This document shows positions 25,139 to 36,385 of a stretch of DNA of 64,000 nt, in pieces. Source of the DNA: Apostichopus japonicus (lineage: Eukaryota > Echinodermata > Holothuroidea > Aspidochirotida > Stichopodidae); NCBI RefSeq assembly GCF_037975245.1, contig NC_092568.1:39322631-39386630 (forward strand), read 5' to 3'. Positions within the stretch are counted from its first letter, which is position 1, and every line of letters starts with the position of its first letter. The position numbers were made by a program, and so were the translations under genes. The notes under the pieces are model-generated. The model saw only the letters and a list, made by a program, of their open reading frames with translations, was not told where the DNA came from and did no database searches.

Positions 25139-27460
25139 TGTTACGAGGGCCCATTGTAGCGTAACGCTAGTCACTGTTAGTGAGAATCCTAATGTTATAA
25201 TATAGAAAGTATTTGAAATGGCCTACGTGACATATCAATATTTGAGAAATTAGGTCTGGTTACCGTGTCTGAATGTTATTTCAGTAATGAGCAATACACG
25301 ATTGTTCTGGTATATTCCTTATGATGGCCCGCTGGTCTCGGTTCCCGTCGGTTTACGTGAAATCCCGTTGTACGCTGTGCACGCATCTTCGTGGATTCTC
25401 TGGAATGTTCGCGAGATATGCAAAGGACTTCCGGGAACGGGGAAACTGGGTCTAATTGTTACTCAGGTGTATCGAGAAAGATCTAGATGATTCTTGACAT
25501 GGCGAACCGTATAAAAACCCGCCCCAGATCGGAGAGTTCTCAGTTTTCTGAACGAATACAAGCGACGACACATATTATACCATTCTACTATATATCGTCA
25601 GTGCTCAACTGCCAGTTGTTTCTGAGGGATTGAGATATCGATACCAAGATTGATTCTACACTTCCATTCAGAAGTTTGAGGAGGACTTTACTGTGAAACT
25701 ACAGTTTTCCAGTCTTTATTTCGGAGAAGGTGAAAAATTTCTGTCTCCGTTGAGGAAGTTCGTTACGCCAGGAGTTGGTTGCTATAAAGCTGATTTTGGA
25801 CTAACTCTGGTAATATTTAGTCGGCGAGAAGGTCGACTTGTGCTTCACTCGATTGTGGCTGGAAGTCCGTCTTCTATTTTGGAGCATCGCCGGAAAGAAG
25901 GTGACTGCTGTTTCTGGGATCGCGAGAAACTTCCTCGAGGACCAGTGAATTTCGCGGTACAACGGACCGAGAATCATCGTCATCAAGGTCGTGGCCGCTG
26001 AGGGATATCGCCGTTGGAAGAGACCAGCGTGTTTTAAATGTGGTATCCTATCTTGTTAAGTTTGTGAGTAATTTCCTATATATTTTTAATTACCACTTGT
26101 TGTTGTTGGTTCAAACACCATTGTTTAAAAATTAAAGATGAACGATAGTGATTTTCAGCATTGACGAAAAAATACGACTTTATTCAAGAGTATTTTAGTT
26201 GGTTTCCGTTTTACACATGTGAAAATTCAAGTTAATCCGATGTTGGGAAAGGCTGAAAAAAAAATCCTAAACTCATTGATTTTTTAAACAAAAATTGGGC
26301 TTTTCGCGAAAAGCGATATGATGATCACGTGATCTACAGTGACCTGTGACGTCATTATGATTATAACAAAGTGGGCTCGGCGTAGTGTACTTCAGCTGTG
26401 TGCACTGAGTGTGTAAGTTTAGTTGCAACCTACTCTATATTGGACTCGACAAACAAAACATCATATAAGTATTACTTACGGTAGCGCATACTGTCACTAA
26501 TATTTGCACAGTGTGAAAGTACCGTTTGCGGACCTACGTGAAGTTGGGCTAGAATATGATTCCTCCTGAAGCCCAAACCACGAGGCATGCATGTGAATAA
26601 ACGCAATAGGCATTGCATGTAGTGAGAAAATTGTTAGAGCATAGACTAACGGTTGAAGTCTCCTGTAAAAATAATAAAATTTATCTTACCACTCGATTGA
26701 GTTTAAATGCGGTTGTATTACAAGCTCAATGGAACCTTTCTGTTGGATTTAATGACGTACGGAACAAGGAACGTTTATGTTTTACAGTACGCCGAGTGCA
26801 TACAAGCGATTCTACTCTGTTAAGAACTTTGTGATTTTCTTTCGGATGTTACACTAATCTACGTTTGAGACTATCATCACTATTATTATTGTGCCAGTTT
26901 GACAGGTAAGTGAGCACATTCATACAGCACTCTGTATAAAACCCGCCAACAACGTGATCTTGTGATTTACGTTACTTTGGGTCATCTTGCGAGTTACCTC
27001 TTCCGATATTGGGAAATCGTTGCGCAAATTTCGTCAAAAAACTTGTAAACACGTGGTGAAGTAATCAAGAAACACCATGATATTCATTATCTATTTATGT
27101 CTTGAACATTACGCCGGAAAATTTAACTAAAATAACAGTTATGCTGACATGACATGCACGCACAGCTCCGTACTGAAGAGTGCACAACAGAAAAGATCAT
27201 CACAGTGACGTCATTCACTGACCTGAGGGATGTTCAAGGTCGTTGCAGTGTTTGCAAATTTCAAAATTCGTATCAATTACGGAGACGAAAAAACGATGTT
27301 TTAATTCCTTTTTTTATAACTTTCCGGTGTGCTATTTTGAAAATTAAAAAAATATGTTGCCTGGTAACATATAAACTACATTATATATGAAAAGGAGAGA
27401 TTTTTTTTGTCACTATCGTTCTACTTTAATTATCGAGACCTCTCGCAATCCAACGTAACA
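25139..27460. mobile_element. 2.3-kb insertion, probable solo LTR of a retrotransposon
   Basis: Unrelated to the satellite and inserted without loss of satellite bases. It begins TGTTACG and ends CGTAACA, flanked by the 4-bp duplication TTAC (25135-25138 and 27461-27464). TG...CA ends and a 4-bp duplication fit a Ty3/Gypsy-type LTR, and the ends resemble those of the LTR at 61589 (TGTTATGG...CCGTAACA). It contains a TATA box with an initiator-like site, TGACGTCA at 26347 and 27206, and the palindrome GATCACGTGATC near 26323. No gag or pol homology is visible, so either it is an unusually long solo LTR or a nonautonomous element. Orientation is suggested as plus by the promoter. Confidence 0.55.
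25509..25546 (+). promoter_or_regulatory. TATA box and initiator inside the LTR-like insertion
   Basis: GTATAAAAACCCGCC at 25509 is followed about 30 bases later by TTCTCAGTTTTC, a good initiator match. This is the expected layout for the U3/R border of an LTR. A second, similar GTATAAAACCCGCC occurs at 26934 without a clear initiator. Confidence 0.5.
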
Positions 27461-30444
27461 TTACAGTTATAGTAAACTGACATTTTAAAGTCACTGTGCT
27501 TGTGTTCTTAATATTTACTCTATTAAATCATGATTTGTTTGTTTTCTTCTTTCCATTCATTCGTTTCTTTATAGCTGGTAAGTTTTGATCATGATTATCA
27601 TTTGTAGAATTGTGCCATTTTCTATTCCCACGAGGGCAATCAAGTCCTGTAATTTTTTTATTTTTATGCACAATTCAATGGAATATCATACTTAGCACAA
27701 CTTTGGTAACGCACGTTTAAATACATTGACATGTTTATCGATTATACGAATGGCAATGTCAATGAAGCTGGAACTCATTTTTAAATATTGTTTTTCTCTA
27801 TATAATGTTTCCGTTGATGATAAGAGCAAGTGAAGTGATGAGCCAAATACAAAGAGAAAACTCATGAAAACAAGATGTTTCTCTAATAAATATATTTAAA
27901 ATTAATGCAACTGTGCTAGTATTTTTAATATGATTTCTCCATGATATAACGATTTGTTCTTTACTTCTATATATCCGTTTCCTTTCAGATGGTAGGTCTT
28001 TATCATGATGAACGATTGTAGACATTTGTTATTACCTATTCCCCCTTTCACAAAAGCCACAGGGGAAATCGATTTCTGTTAATTCTTTATATTCATCATC
28101 AACAATGTCAATCATATGTTACACTTTTCACTTTTTTTGATTACGAATGACAAGTTCATAAACATACAACGATATGTTGTGAGCTGGTGAGGTTAATAGC
28201 CAAAAGCAGCGGAAAAGTTATGGAAAACTAGTCGTTTCAGTTATGATAAACTTTGAAAGTCAATTGGTAACGCACGATTTAATACAATACAATGGACATC
28301 GATTACATAGACGGTATTGCCATGAAGAGAGGTGATCGTTGTGAAATGAATTTGTAAATCTCACATTCTTCATTGATGTTGTGAGCTAGTCAAGTTAAGA
28401 GCGAACAGTAGCGGAAAAGTGACGGAAAACTAGTTGTCACAGCTATAGTAAACTGACATGTTAAAGTCAATGTACTTGTATTTTAACTGTTATTCTCTAC
28501 TATATGATGGATTTTTCTTTCTTTTTTCTTTCCATATATTTGTTTCTTTGTAGCTGGTAAGTTTTGATCATGATCGACAATTGTAGAATCTTATCATTAT
28601 CTATTCCCAAGAGAGCAATCAAATACTGCAACTTCTTATTTTCATACAAAATTGCAACGAAATATTATAATTAGCACAACTTTGGTAACAGACGATTTAA
28701 TAAAATAAAATGGTCATCGTTTACATAGATCGTAATGTCAATGAAAAGAGATGATTAATTAGAAACGAAATTGTAACTCTAAAATTATTCATTTATTCTG
28801 TTAGCTAGTGTTGTTAAAGGCCAAAATCAGCGGAAAAGTTACGGAAAACTAGTTGTTGCAGTTACGGTAAACTGACATTTTAAGGTCACTGTGCTTGTGT
28901 TTTTACTGTTTTTTCTCCATTATATGATGATATGTTTTTGTTTTCTTCTTTCCATGTATTCGTTTCTTTGTAGTGGGTAAGTTTTGATTATGATCGACAA
29001 TTGTAGAACCGTGTCATCATCTTTTCCCACGAGGGCAATCAATTACTGCAAACTATTTATTTTCATACAATATTTCACTGAAATTATATACTTAGCACAA
29101 CTATGGTAACGAACGTTTAAACGCAATTAGCACATCACAATAATCATCGATTACATAGATGGTTTTGCAATGAAGAGAGATGAATTTGTAAATCTAGCGT
29201 TCTTCATTGATCTTGTGAGCTAGTGTAGTTAAGAGCCAAAAGCAGCGCCAGAGTTACCGAAAAATAGTTGTTACAGTTATAGTAAACTGACATTTTAAAG
29301 TCACTGTGCTTGTGTTCTTAATATTTACTGTATTTTATGATGATTTGTTTGTTTTCTTCTATCCATTTATTCGTTTCTTTATAGCTGGTAAGTTGTGATC
29401 ATGATTATCATTTGTAGAACCGTGCCATTTTCTATTCCCACGAGGGCAATCAAGTCCTGTAAATTCTTTCTTTTTATGCACATTTCAATGAAATATCATA
29501 CTTAGCACAACTTTGGTAACGCACGTTTAAATACATTGACATGTTTATCGATTATACGAATGGCAATGTCAATGAAGCTGGAACTCATTTTTAAATATTG
29601 TTTTTCTCTATATAATGTTTCCGTTGATGATAAGAGCAAGTGAAGTAATGAGCCAAATACAAAGAGAAAACTCATGAAAACAAATTGTTTCTCTAATAAA
29701 TATATTTACAGTTAATGTCACTGTGCTAGTATTTTTTAGAATGATTTTTCCATGATATAACGATTTGTTCTTTACTTTTATCTATTCGTTTCCTTTCAGA
29801 TGGTAGGTCTTTATCATGATTAACGATTGTAGACACATGTTATTACCTATTCCCCCTTTCACAAAAGCCACAGGGGAAATCGATTTCTGTTAATTCTTTA
29901 TATTCATCATCAACAATGTCAATCATATGTTACACTTTTTACTATTTTGATCACGAATGACAAGTTCATAAACATTTAACGATATGTTGTGAGCTGGTGA
30001 GGTTAATAGCCAAAAGCAGAGGAAAAGTTATGGAAAACTAGTCGTTTCAGTTATGATAAACTTTGAAAGTCAATTGGTAACGCACGAATTAATACAATAC
30101 AATGGACATCGATTACATAGATGGTATTGCCATGAAGAGAGGTGATTGTTGTGAAATGAATTTGTAAATCTAACATTCTTCATTGATGTTGTGAGCAAGT
30201 CAAGTTAAGAGCCAACAGCAGCGGAAAAATGACAGAAAACTAGTTGTCACAGCTATAGTAAACTGACATGTTAAAGTCAATGTACTTGTGTTTTAACTGT
30301 TTTTCTTTACTATATGATGATTTTTTTTCTTTCTTTTTTCTTTCCATATATTTGTTTCTTTGTAGCTGGTAAGTTTTGATCATGATCGACAATTGTAGAA
30401 TCTTATCATTATCTATTCCCACAGGGGCAATCAATTACTGCATA
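27461..30444. repeat. Satellite block 3
   Basis: Continuation of the 1.82-kb higher-order repeat. Triplets are CTG 27575, ATG 27989, CTG 28554, TGG 28974, CTG 29385, ATG 29800 and CTG 30366. Subtracting the 2326-bp insertion, the TGG-to-TGG distance 24833-28974 is 1815 bp, so phase is kept. The last eight bases, ACTGCATA (30437-30444), are the left target duplication of the hAT composite. Confidence 0.9.
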
Positions 30445-30992
30445 CAGGGACGTCGCTAGAGGGGCGTGTGGGCGTGTCTCACCCAGAGCCGTATATAGAG
30501 AGAGTTCGGCCAACTCGCGATTTGTGACGTCACACGCAAACCATGGGCATCAAAATAGGTCCAGATGTCGTTACCAGTTGCGCGAAACACGAAAAACATC
30601 ACACACAATAGTATATCAGCTTTGCACACTGTGCTCGTTGCGAACAAACGAAGCGACTCAGAATGTCAGATTTTGACAGGCATACGAGGAACAAAATGGA
30701 TATCAGGTAATGAATAAGAGTATGCGTTAGTTAATGACATTTACATTTATCTTCACACCTGAAATGCATAGAAAACCAGCTGAAAACCTGTCATTACACT
30801 TGTTTATTTTACGCCTCATACTAGTACTAGTCTTACTTTAGTAATACAAACGAAAAGCACACATCACAGTCCTGGCTAGGCTAGATTACAGACGCACAAC
30901 TATAGCATCAGGCCTACATTAATAGATCCTTCAATTAAATAGAGTAGGCCTACACATAAAATGACAATTTATGCTTCACTGATCTTTTCAGG

Positions 30993-31304
30993 TTTGCCAA
31001 AAGTAGTTGTACCAGAGGTCATTGTCTTAAACTCAGAAGTTACAAAGTAGGATTAATATTCGGCATAACTTTTTCTCTAAAGTCTAATACAAGGGTTGTG
31101 AATGGATGGAATGGTTTGACTGAGAAGGTTGAATTGCAAGTAGCGTGAATGGGTTTAAGAATGCTTTGGATGAGTACATTAAGCATTGTAATTGGGTATG
31201 ACATTTTGTGTCCTCGGTTTTATTCCTCTCATATAGCCTTAGGGTCCTTAATGGGGACTTGAGTGTCCCTCCTGGTCCTTTTTTCTACTAAACTAAACTA
31301 TATA
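30993..31304 (+). pseudogene. Relic of a non-LTR retrotransposon 3' end
   Basis: Conceptual translation from 30993 gives the typical LINE C-terminal motifs CTRGHCLKL and RVVNGWNGL. After a one-base shift near 31140 it continues with SVNGFKNALDEYIKHC and a stop at 31199-31201. The following about 100 bases look like a short 3' UTR ending in a CTAAACTAAACTA tail. This is the conserved extreme C-terminus of CR1/L2-like proteins, so a 5'-truncated LINE inserted into the P element or its ancestor. The exact left boundary is not visible. Confidence 0.7.
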
Positions 31305-31657
31305 CTTGAGTGTAGGAGTTAGCAATAGTTGGGAGTCTGTGGGCAAACCTAAGACTGATATTGTGGTGTTAATTTCTCAGGAATGTAGTACTAAGCTATA
31401 GTAGGTGCAATAGATTGAATGGGTCTGTCGAGAAAAAAAAACCCTGCAACAACTGAATACTGGATCACACTGACATAGTATGCCTACTTGTCAGTTCTGT
31501 CAACTGAGCACAGGGCTGATGAAATCATTCAGTTTGTTATTATGCAGACAGCAAATGGCCATAATGATAATTATTAATTGTTACTTATTCTTCATACTGC
31601 CCTTACTGGCCTAACCTGAACAGTGATGTATCAAAATGCAAGAAGTCGTTAAGCTTT

Positions 31658-32334
31658 TCATTTAAGATTCGTTTCAGCCTGTCCTATTTCAAACATATGA
31701 TTGGCAGGTTTCCACGTTACATAGCTTATCAAAATGGAGCTGTTCTGTAAAGCAAGAAAATCACACATATGCATGCATACAAACACACTCATATAACAAT
31801 TTCTGAATATCTTTCCAGCTGCCCAAAGGTACTGGAATGCAAGCTCTGTTGGGTGAATTAAACAACCCTCATTGTACTCTTTTATTATTGTCGGCTTAGC
31901 TGGAACCAGCAATGATGGTGATGTGGATTTGACAGTACCTAGACAATGTTTGTCTGACAAGCATTCAATAGCTGCTTTGTGTTGAACTGGGTTCACTTTG
32001 CTCAAGGCCATGACAGGATGACGACTGACATCAGGATGAATTATCTGTTGCAGAGCTCTATATACCAGGCAGTTGTTGAAACATCCATTGGGTGACCCGC
32101 ACAGTCTAGCAGGCACTGCATCGCAGAAGCAAAATGAAGTGTGTGTGATACCTTCATCTTATGAGAGTGGGACGGTGTAAGTTTGGCCTCTGTCAATTTG
32201 GGAGCTAGCTTCAAGTCTTTGTTTTCTTGAAAGCTGAGAAGATCTTTCAGTGGTTTCACACTGACCTCTGAACTTGAGAATTCATGTGTATTTGCCAGCT
32301 CAGGAGGAAGCCAGATTTTAATTACATTAACCAA
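31658..32334 (-). pseudogene. P-element-type transposase core, decayed (copy 1)
   Basis: Two overlapping minus-strand frames (32041-32334, 97 codons; 31658-32116, 152 codons) seem to be pieces of one coding region. The first contains LKLAPKLTEAKLTPSHSHKM, which resembles the 'L.LA.KLT..H.....KM.V..A.Q..S' segment of P-element/THAP9 transposases, in the part between the catalytic blocks. The second contains no motif I can name. Together with the 31-bp inverted repeats, the 8-bp duplication and the THAP relic, a P-type transposase is the most likely identity. Catalytic residues cannot be placed. The identical reading in the second copy (39423-40099) is due to duplication, not selection. Confidence 0.55.
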
Positions 32335-33703
32335 TGCTGCCTTTTTTTACACATGTGGTACATCTGCAAGGAGGTGCAGGAAGCCATTGGAGTTGCATGG
32401 ATGTGGAATCTTGTTGATAGTCTGGCAGTCTTATCCACAGATTATCCCAAAGCTTCTCCACATTGCCACATTCAGAACTTATTACATTGATAAACTTGAA
32501 AATTGCAGGAATCTAACCAAGCACCCATCAAGGGATTTTGTTTGTATAATTATTGAAAGCTGTGACCTTCTGATGTGACAGATTAATGTGAAATATAGGG
32601 AAGTATATTACCTTCTAAATGAACCTTGTGATTTGTTTGATTGTATCTAATGTTTGCAAAATTTAAAGTTGCATGCTACCAATTGAAACATAATTCTTTC
32701 TCTATTAATGGGATATAAATACTTCTCCTTAAAGGGTTTGAAGACTCCCGCACAAAGAAACGTCTCATGCCCGTTATCTGACCTAGTTTCGAATGCGGTG
32801 TAACAGAAGTGTTAGCCACCACCATTGATCCCAGAAAATACACACACAGCTTGCTACCATCTGTAAATAGACATTAGTGTACAGTCAATACAAACATCAC
32901 GGTCAATACCCACAACACAGTGCACATAGCAGCGTGGACATCTCAGGTCTAGATATAAGATAACAAGGTATCAGGTTTCATTACTGTCTGCATTTTGTAG
33001 CGACACGAAAAAAAACTTCACTTGCAAGCAACGGAAAGTAAACTTTTTCAGAGCGTGGCACGCGGTTTAGGGCGAGTCTTCAATGCCTTTAAATATACTG
33101 CATCGGTTGTTGTCACTTGATCATTTGCTTATGTGTGAGCTAAACAGCTTAAATAATATGTAAAAAAATAATACAAACATTCAAATTGCCAGATATTTAC
33201 TTGCTCAAAATTATTATCCAATCATGATTTGATGCTGTCCTTGAGTCCATTATTCAGATGATGAGGCAGATTCCCTTCAACTCTCCATGATGAAGATCAA
33301 ACCTTATATCTTAACCAACTGCCATTGAGTGTCCATTTGAAAGTTTCAAACACACAAGTGCACTGATTAAAACAAAGACTTTATTGCTGTGGTTGCAGGA
33401 ACTGGATTTCAGTCTAATAGTCACTCACCAGGTTCGTCTTTATCACAGTCTGCTAACTGTGGCTTTTTATGTTAGGAGTTTTTCTACAGAGCACATGTCA
33501 CCTTTGATTTGTAAAAAAAAGTCCTGAAATTCAGGGAGTTGTAATTTACTGTCTAAAGATAATTTTGAAAGATTTTTTTTAACTTCAATCGTCAATGTGG
33601 GTGTCAATTAGGGGAATAAGGAGTTACTGACAGTGATGCAATGAGTTTCTGGCATAAGTGCATTTATAATGTGTTAAAACTTGAAAGGTGTATCATACTG
33701 CAA

Positions 33704-33716
33704 CCCCCCCCCCCCC
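33704..33716. repeat. Poly-C tract in P element
   Basis: Run of about 13 C. The matching tract in copy 2 (41468-41478) has about 11, one of the few differences between the two copies. Confidence 0.85.
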
Positions 33717-33959
33717 TCCTCTTAATTTGCACTCCGTTGGAATGCACAGACAGTTTTGCTTTTTTAATGAAATACCAGTTAACACTAAAGTTTCAAATCA
33801 GTTCAAATCTTGCTTTAAAACAGTCAAACGAAACCGTGCATAGCCCAAGCTAGGTCTACACAATATTTTGAACATTTCTTTATCAACATGTGGTGACAGG
33901 GCTCTTAAGATAATTCAGTGACCAAGACAAGAGTGTAGGGTAGTCTTTGCAATAAGCAT

Positions 33960-34510
33960 AACTAAGGCTAGGCTACCAGTACCATAATTAGCCTTGGCCT
34001 AGTGATCTTTGAAATGTAGCCTAGGCCCCTGCTACATTGATAAATGATAGTTGACTGCATCCAAATTAAACCAAGGCCTAGGCTATACTTTTGAAGAAGA
34101 AAAATTTAGGCTGAATTCATGTTAACCTAAAAAAGCTAGGCCAATGCTGACAATTAACACAAACCAAGATCATTAACCATTTGGGCACTTGTTTATGGCA
34201 TACTAAAAGGGTCTATATAATTAGGCCTGTATGTGTACACATCCCACAAGTTGCCAATTAGTATAGACCTAGCCTAACTAGTTTAGGCCTAGGCTATTTG
34301 TTTTCCTTAGGCCTAGTATAATTTGGCCTTATACTGTGCCATATTATGTAAAGTGCTATAACAGTTGTAGTAATAGCAAGAATGGTCCAGGTCTAACTAA
34401 GCCCAGGCTTAACTTATGCTTCGGGCTTAACTTAGGATTAGGGCTTTACGTTATGCCTAGCCCACCCTAAACTAAAAGTTATACTTTTTAGGCTAGGCAT
34501 AGCCTAGGCA
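33960..34510. repeat. TAGGCCTAGGC-rich cluster in P element
   Basis: Low-order repeat region with many TAGGCC, GGCCTAGGC and TAGCCTA words on both strands, e.g. TTAGGCCTAGGCTAT near 34282. This word usage is, from memory, common in echinoderm noncoding DNA. No coding sequence is seen. Confidence 0.6.
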
Positions 34511-34734
34511 TACAATAACTAGGAATTAGGATAGCTATATGTGCGACTGAAACTGCCATGCATATGATTAGGAGAGCTGGCATAATGAAATCGAATTTGT
34601 GGATCGTAAAACGAGGGAGAATAGCCATGAATGTAATTACAAATTCAAAAACCAGTCTGAACGTAAAATTCTCGCATTGCTTGTACATTACTCGTATTAC
34701 ACTATGGCTATGGGCCTAGGCTACACATACATTT

Positions 34735-34853
34735 TTCATTAGATCTCCATCTTGTTCTTTCTACTTCCAAAAAAATCCTCTTCTTTCATGGTCAGTCGGA
34801 AAATCAAACAACAATATCCATGTTCTGACCGATTGCAGCATCCCCGGCACCAT
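34735..34853 (-). pseudogene. THAP zinc-finger domain relic (copy 1)
   Basis: Read on the minus strand from an ATG at 34853, one frame gives CRGCCNRSEHG, matching the first half of a THAP domain (C..GC.NRS..G). The neighbouring frame then gives LFDFPTDHERRGFFWK, matching the second half (F.FP.D.ERR..W). A small indel between the halves and a TAG after FFWK show it is broken. THAP domains are the DNA-binding part at the N-terminus of P-element transposases, and the position just inside the right inverted repeat is where the first exon would be. Confidence 0.65.
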
Positions 34854-35089
34854 TTCTTTCATAATTTCGTGCTTTTTTCGTGTACACAAACGATAGTCTA
34901 TACACTGTGAGTATGCGTGTCGCCTGCTATAAAGTTTTCACGTGACCTATTTTACCACCCTCTGTGGGCGTTGTCCCTCTCGACCAATCCAAATCGGTTA
35001 CATGGTTGGCCAAACTCTCTCTATATACGGCTCTGGTCTCACCTCCCCCCCCCCCAATCTTGGTAAAAAGGACGATAGTTGGAAAATTT

Positions 35090-35124
35090 GAGTGCGACAG
35101 TCGGAATTTCCGACTGTCGCACTC
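35090..35124. repeat. Perfect 35-bp palindrome in the hAT element
   Basis: Two 17-bp arms, starting GAGTGCGACAGTCGG, around a single central T at 35107. A third degenerate arm, TTCCGACTCTCGCACTC, follows directly. It could form a cruciform or hairpin. The copy at 42720-42754 is identical. Confidence 0.9.
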
Positions 35125-36385
35125 TAATTTTTCCGACTCTCGCACTCTTATTTTCATATATTCTTGTAATTTGTGAGTGACAGAGTGACCTAAAATTTTC
35201 GGTCAAAGTTGACCTTCAATCAGTCATATTTACCACGTTTTCCTTGTCACATTGAGAAATTGTATCTCGCGATCTTTATACTCCAACATACAAAAATTCG
35301 TATGATTTTGAAATCTCTAAAAAAACGCCTGATAGGCCTACTGTACAACGTTCGCCAGCTTCAATTCGGATAATTTATGTATTAATTTTGCTATTGTGTG
35401 GGTTGGCCCTGTTCGCTAGCTGCAAGAAGTTCAGGACACTACATTTTTTCTATGGTATACAATTAAAACACGCAATGCTAATCTACGGAAGCTTAATAGT
35501 GCCATCAACATAAGGAAACCTTTGGCCCATAAGGTGACATTTTTCAGTAAATTGTTTAGATAACAAGATAAAATCTTATCAAAAATGAGAAATATGTTGG
35601 AATGCTCAGTTGCTTTAACTGGGCAATTGAACAATTTTCTGCAAAATGTTTAATTGACAATTTATCATATCTCGTCAATGGGACATTTTGCTGCAAAATG
35701 TTCAATTGTTCACTCCATTCCATCTGATCAATTGAAAAAATTTCTGCAAAATGTTTAATTGACAACTTATCTTATCTCGTACATTGGACTTTTTTTGGCA
35801 AAATGTTCAATTGTTCACTTCATTCCAACTTGTTCAACATGTTAGTGTGCATATCATATAGGCATGCATCGGTTTTTACATCGCATGCCAATAACACACA
35901 ATCATTTGCCGTGTTATTACCCTTCAATTTTGTTTACAATTATTGGGGAAGCCGTTACAATAATAATGGTAATAATAATATCAGTTTAACCATTGAAAAA
36001 CACATTGCAAATTATTTTTCTTTCAGTTGGTGCCCGGAAAATTCTCATAATATTGCCCGAATTTTCACAACAAAATTTGGTTGAGGGGCTGCAGCCCCCC
36101 GCCTCCTACGCCTATGACTATACTCGGTTGCTTACTTGCTTAACCAGGATGATTAATAAGTTTGTGAGGGCCAGTGGTACAAATATATCGAAAAAAGTTC
36201 GGAACAAAAGTGCAGTCGCGAAAGATGGTGTGTCTGACTGACACTGACTGTATCGTTGACGAGTAGTGCAGGAAGGGGGGGTACAAGGCAGCAGTCGGAA
36301 TTTTCTGGCTCCAAGACCCATCCAGTTGGAATTTCAGCCACTGCCCCCCCCCCCCCCCAATCATCAGGCCTTAGCTACGTCCCTG

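Larger units (their letters stand above)
30484..35035 (-). mobile_element. P-superfamily (THAP/P) DNA transposon, copy 1
   Basis: A 4552-bp element inserted in the hAT. The ends are inverted repeats of 31 bp with one mismatch, starting CAGAGCCGTATATAGAGAG, flanked by a perfect 8-bp duplication GTCTCACC (30476-30483 and 35036-35043). P elements are known for 31-bp inverted repeats and 8-bp target duplications. The minus strand carries a damaged THAP zinc-finger segment (34735-34853) and a piece resembling the P/THAP9 transposase core (31658-32334), in the correct order. Frameshifts and stops mean no intact transposase. A truncated LINE fragment lies at 30993-31304. The stretch 32600-34480 has no recognisable gene; it holds a poly-C run (33704-33716) and a TAGGCCTAGGC-rich cluster. 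Confidence 0.82.
30445..36385. mobile_element. hAT-like nonautonomous element with nested P element, copy 1
   Basis: Terminal inverted repeats are CAGGGACGTCGCTAG (30445) and, at the right end, the complement of CAGGGACGTAGCTAAGG (ending 36385). The flanking 8-mers ACTGCATA and ACTGGAAC are decayed versions of the ACTGCAAC seen intact beside the copy ending at 1179. Short CAGGG termini plus an 8-bp duplication suggest the hAT superfamily. Without the nested 4.55-kb P element the hAT would be about 1.38 kb and has no transposase, so it is nonautonomous. The right part contains a perfect 35-bp palindrome, a 53-bp minisatellite and poly-G/poly-C tracts. Confidence 0.75.

Noticed and set aside
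25693-26001. 102-codon plus-strand frame in the LTR-like insertion
   Set aside because: It would start at GTG, has no recognisable domain and lies downstream of the predicted transcription start in what is probably an LTR.
25139-27460. DNA transposon instead of LTR for the 2.3-kb insertion
   Set aside because: Inverted similarity at the ends is only about seven bases (TGTTACG/CGTAACA), as usual for LTR termini, and the 4-bp duplication plus TATA/initiator fit an LTR better. Not fully excluded.
17626-28025. 75-codon minus-strand frame starting MSTIVNHDKDLPSERKR, repeated in each ATG-type monomer
   Set aside because: Its spread follows the higher-order repeat, the C-terminal part is hydrophobic AT-rich translation in varying frames, and the start overlaps the splice-like motif on the other strand. 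No sign of independent conservation.
35803-36084. 93-codon frame (MFNCSLHSNLFNML) present in three hAT copies
   Set aside because: It overlaps the minisatellite and low-complexity sequence, has no domain, and its persistence is explained by duplication of the element.
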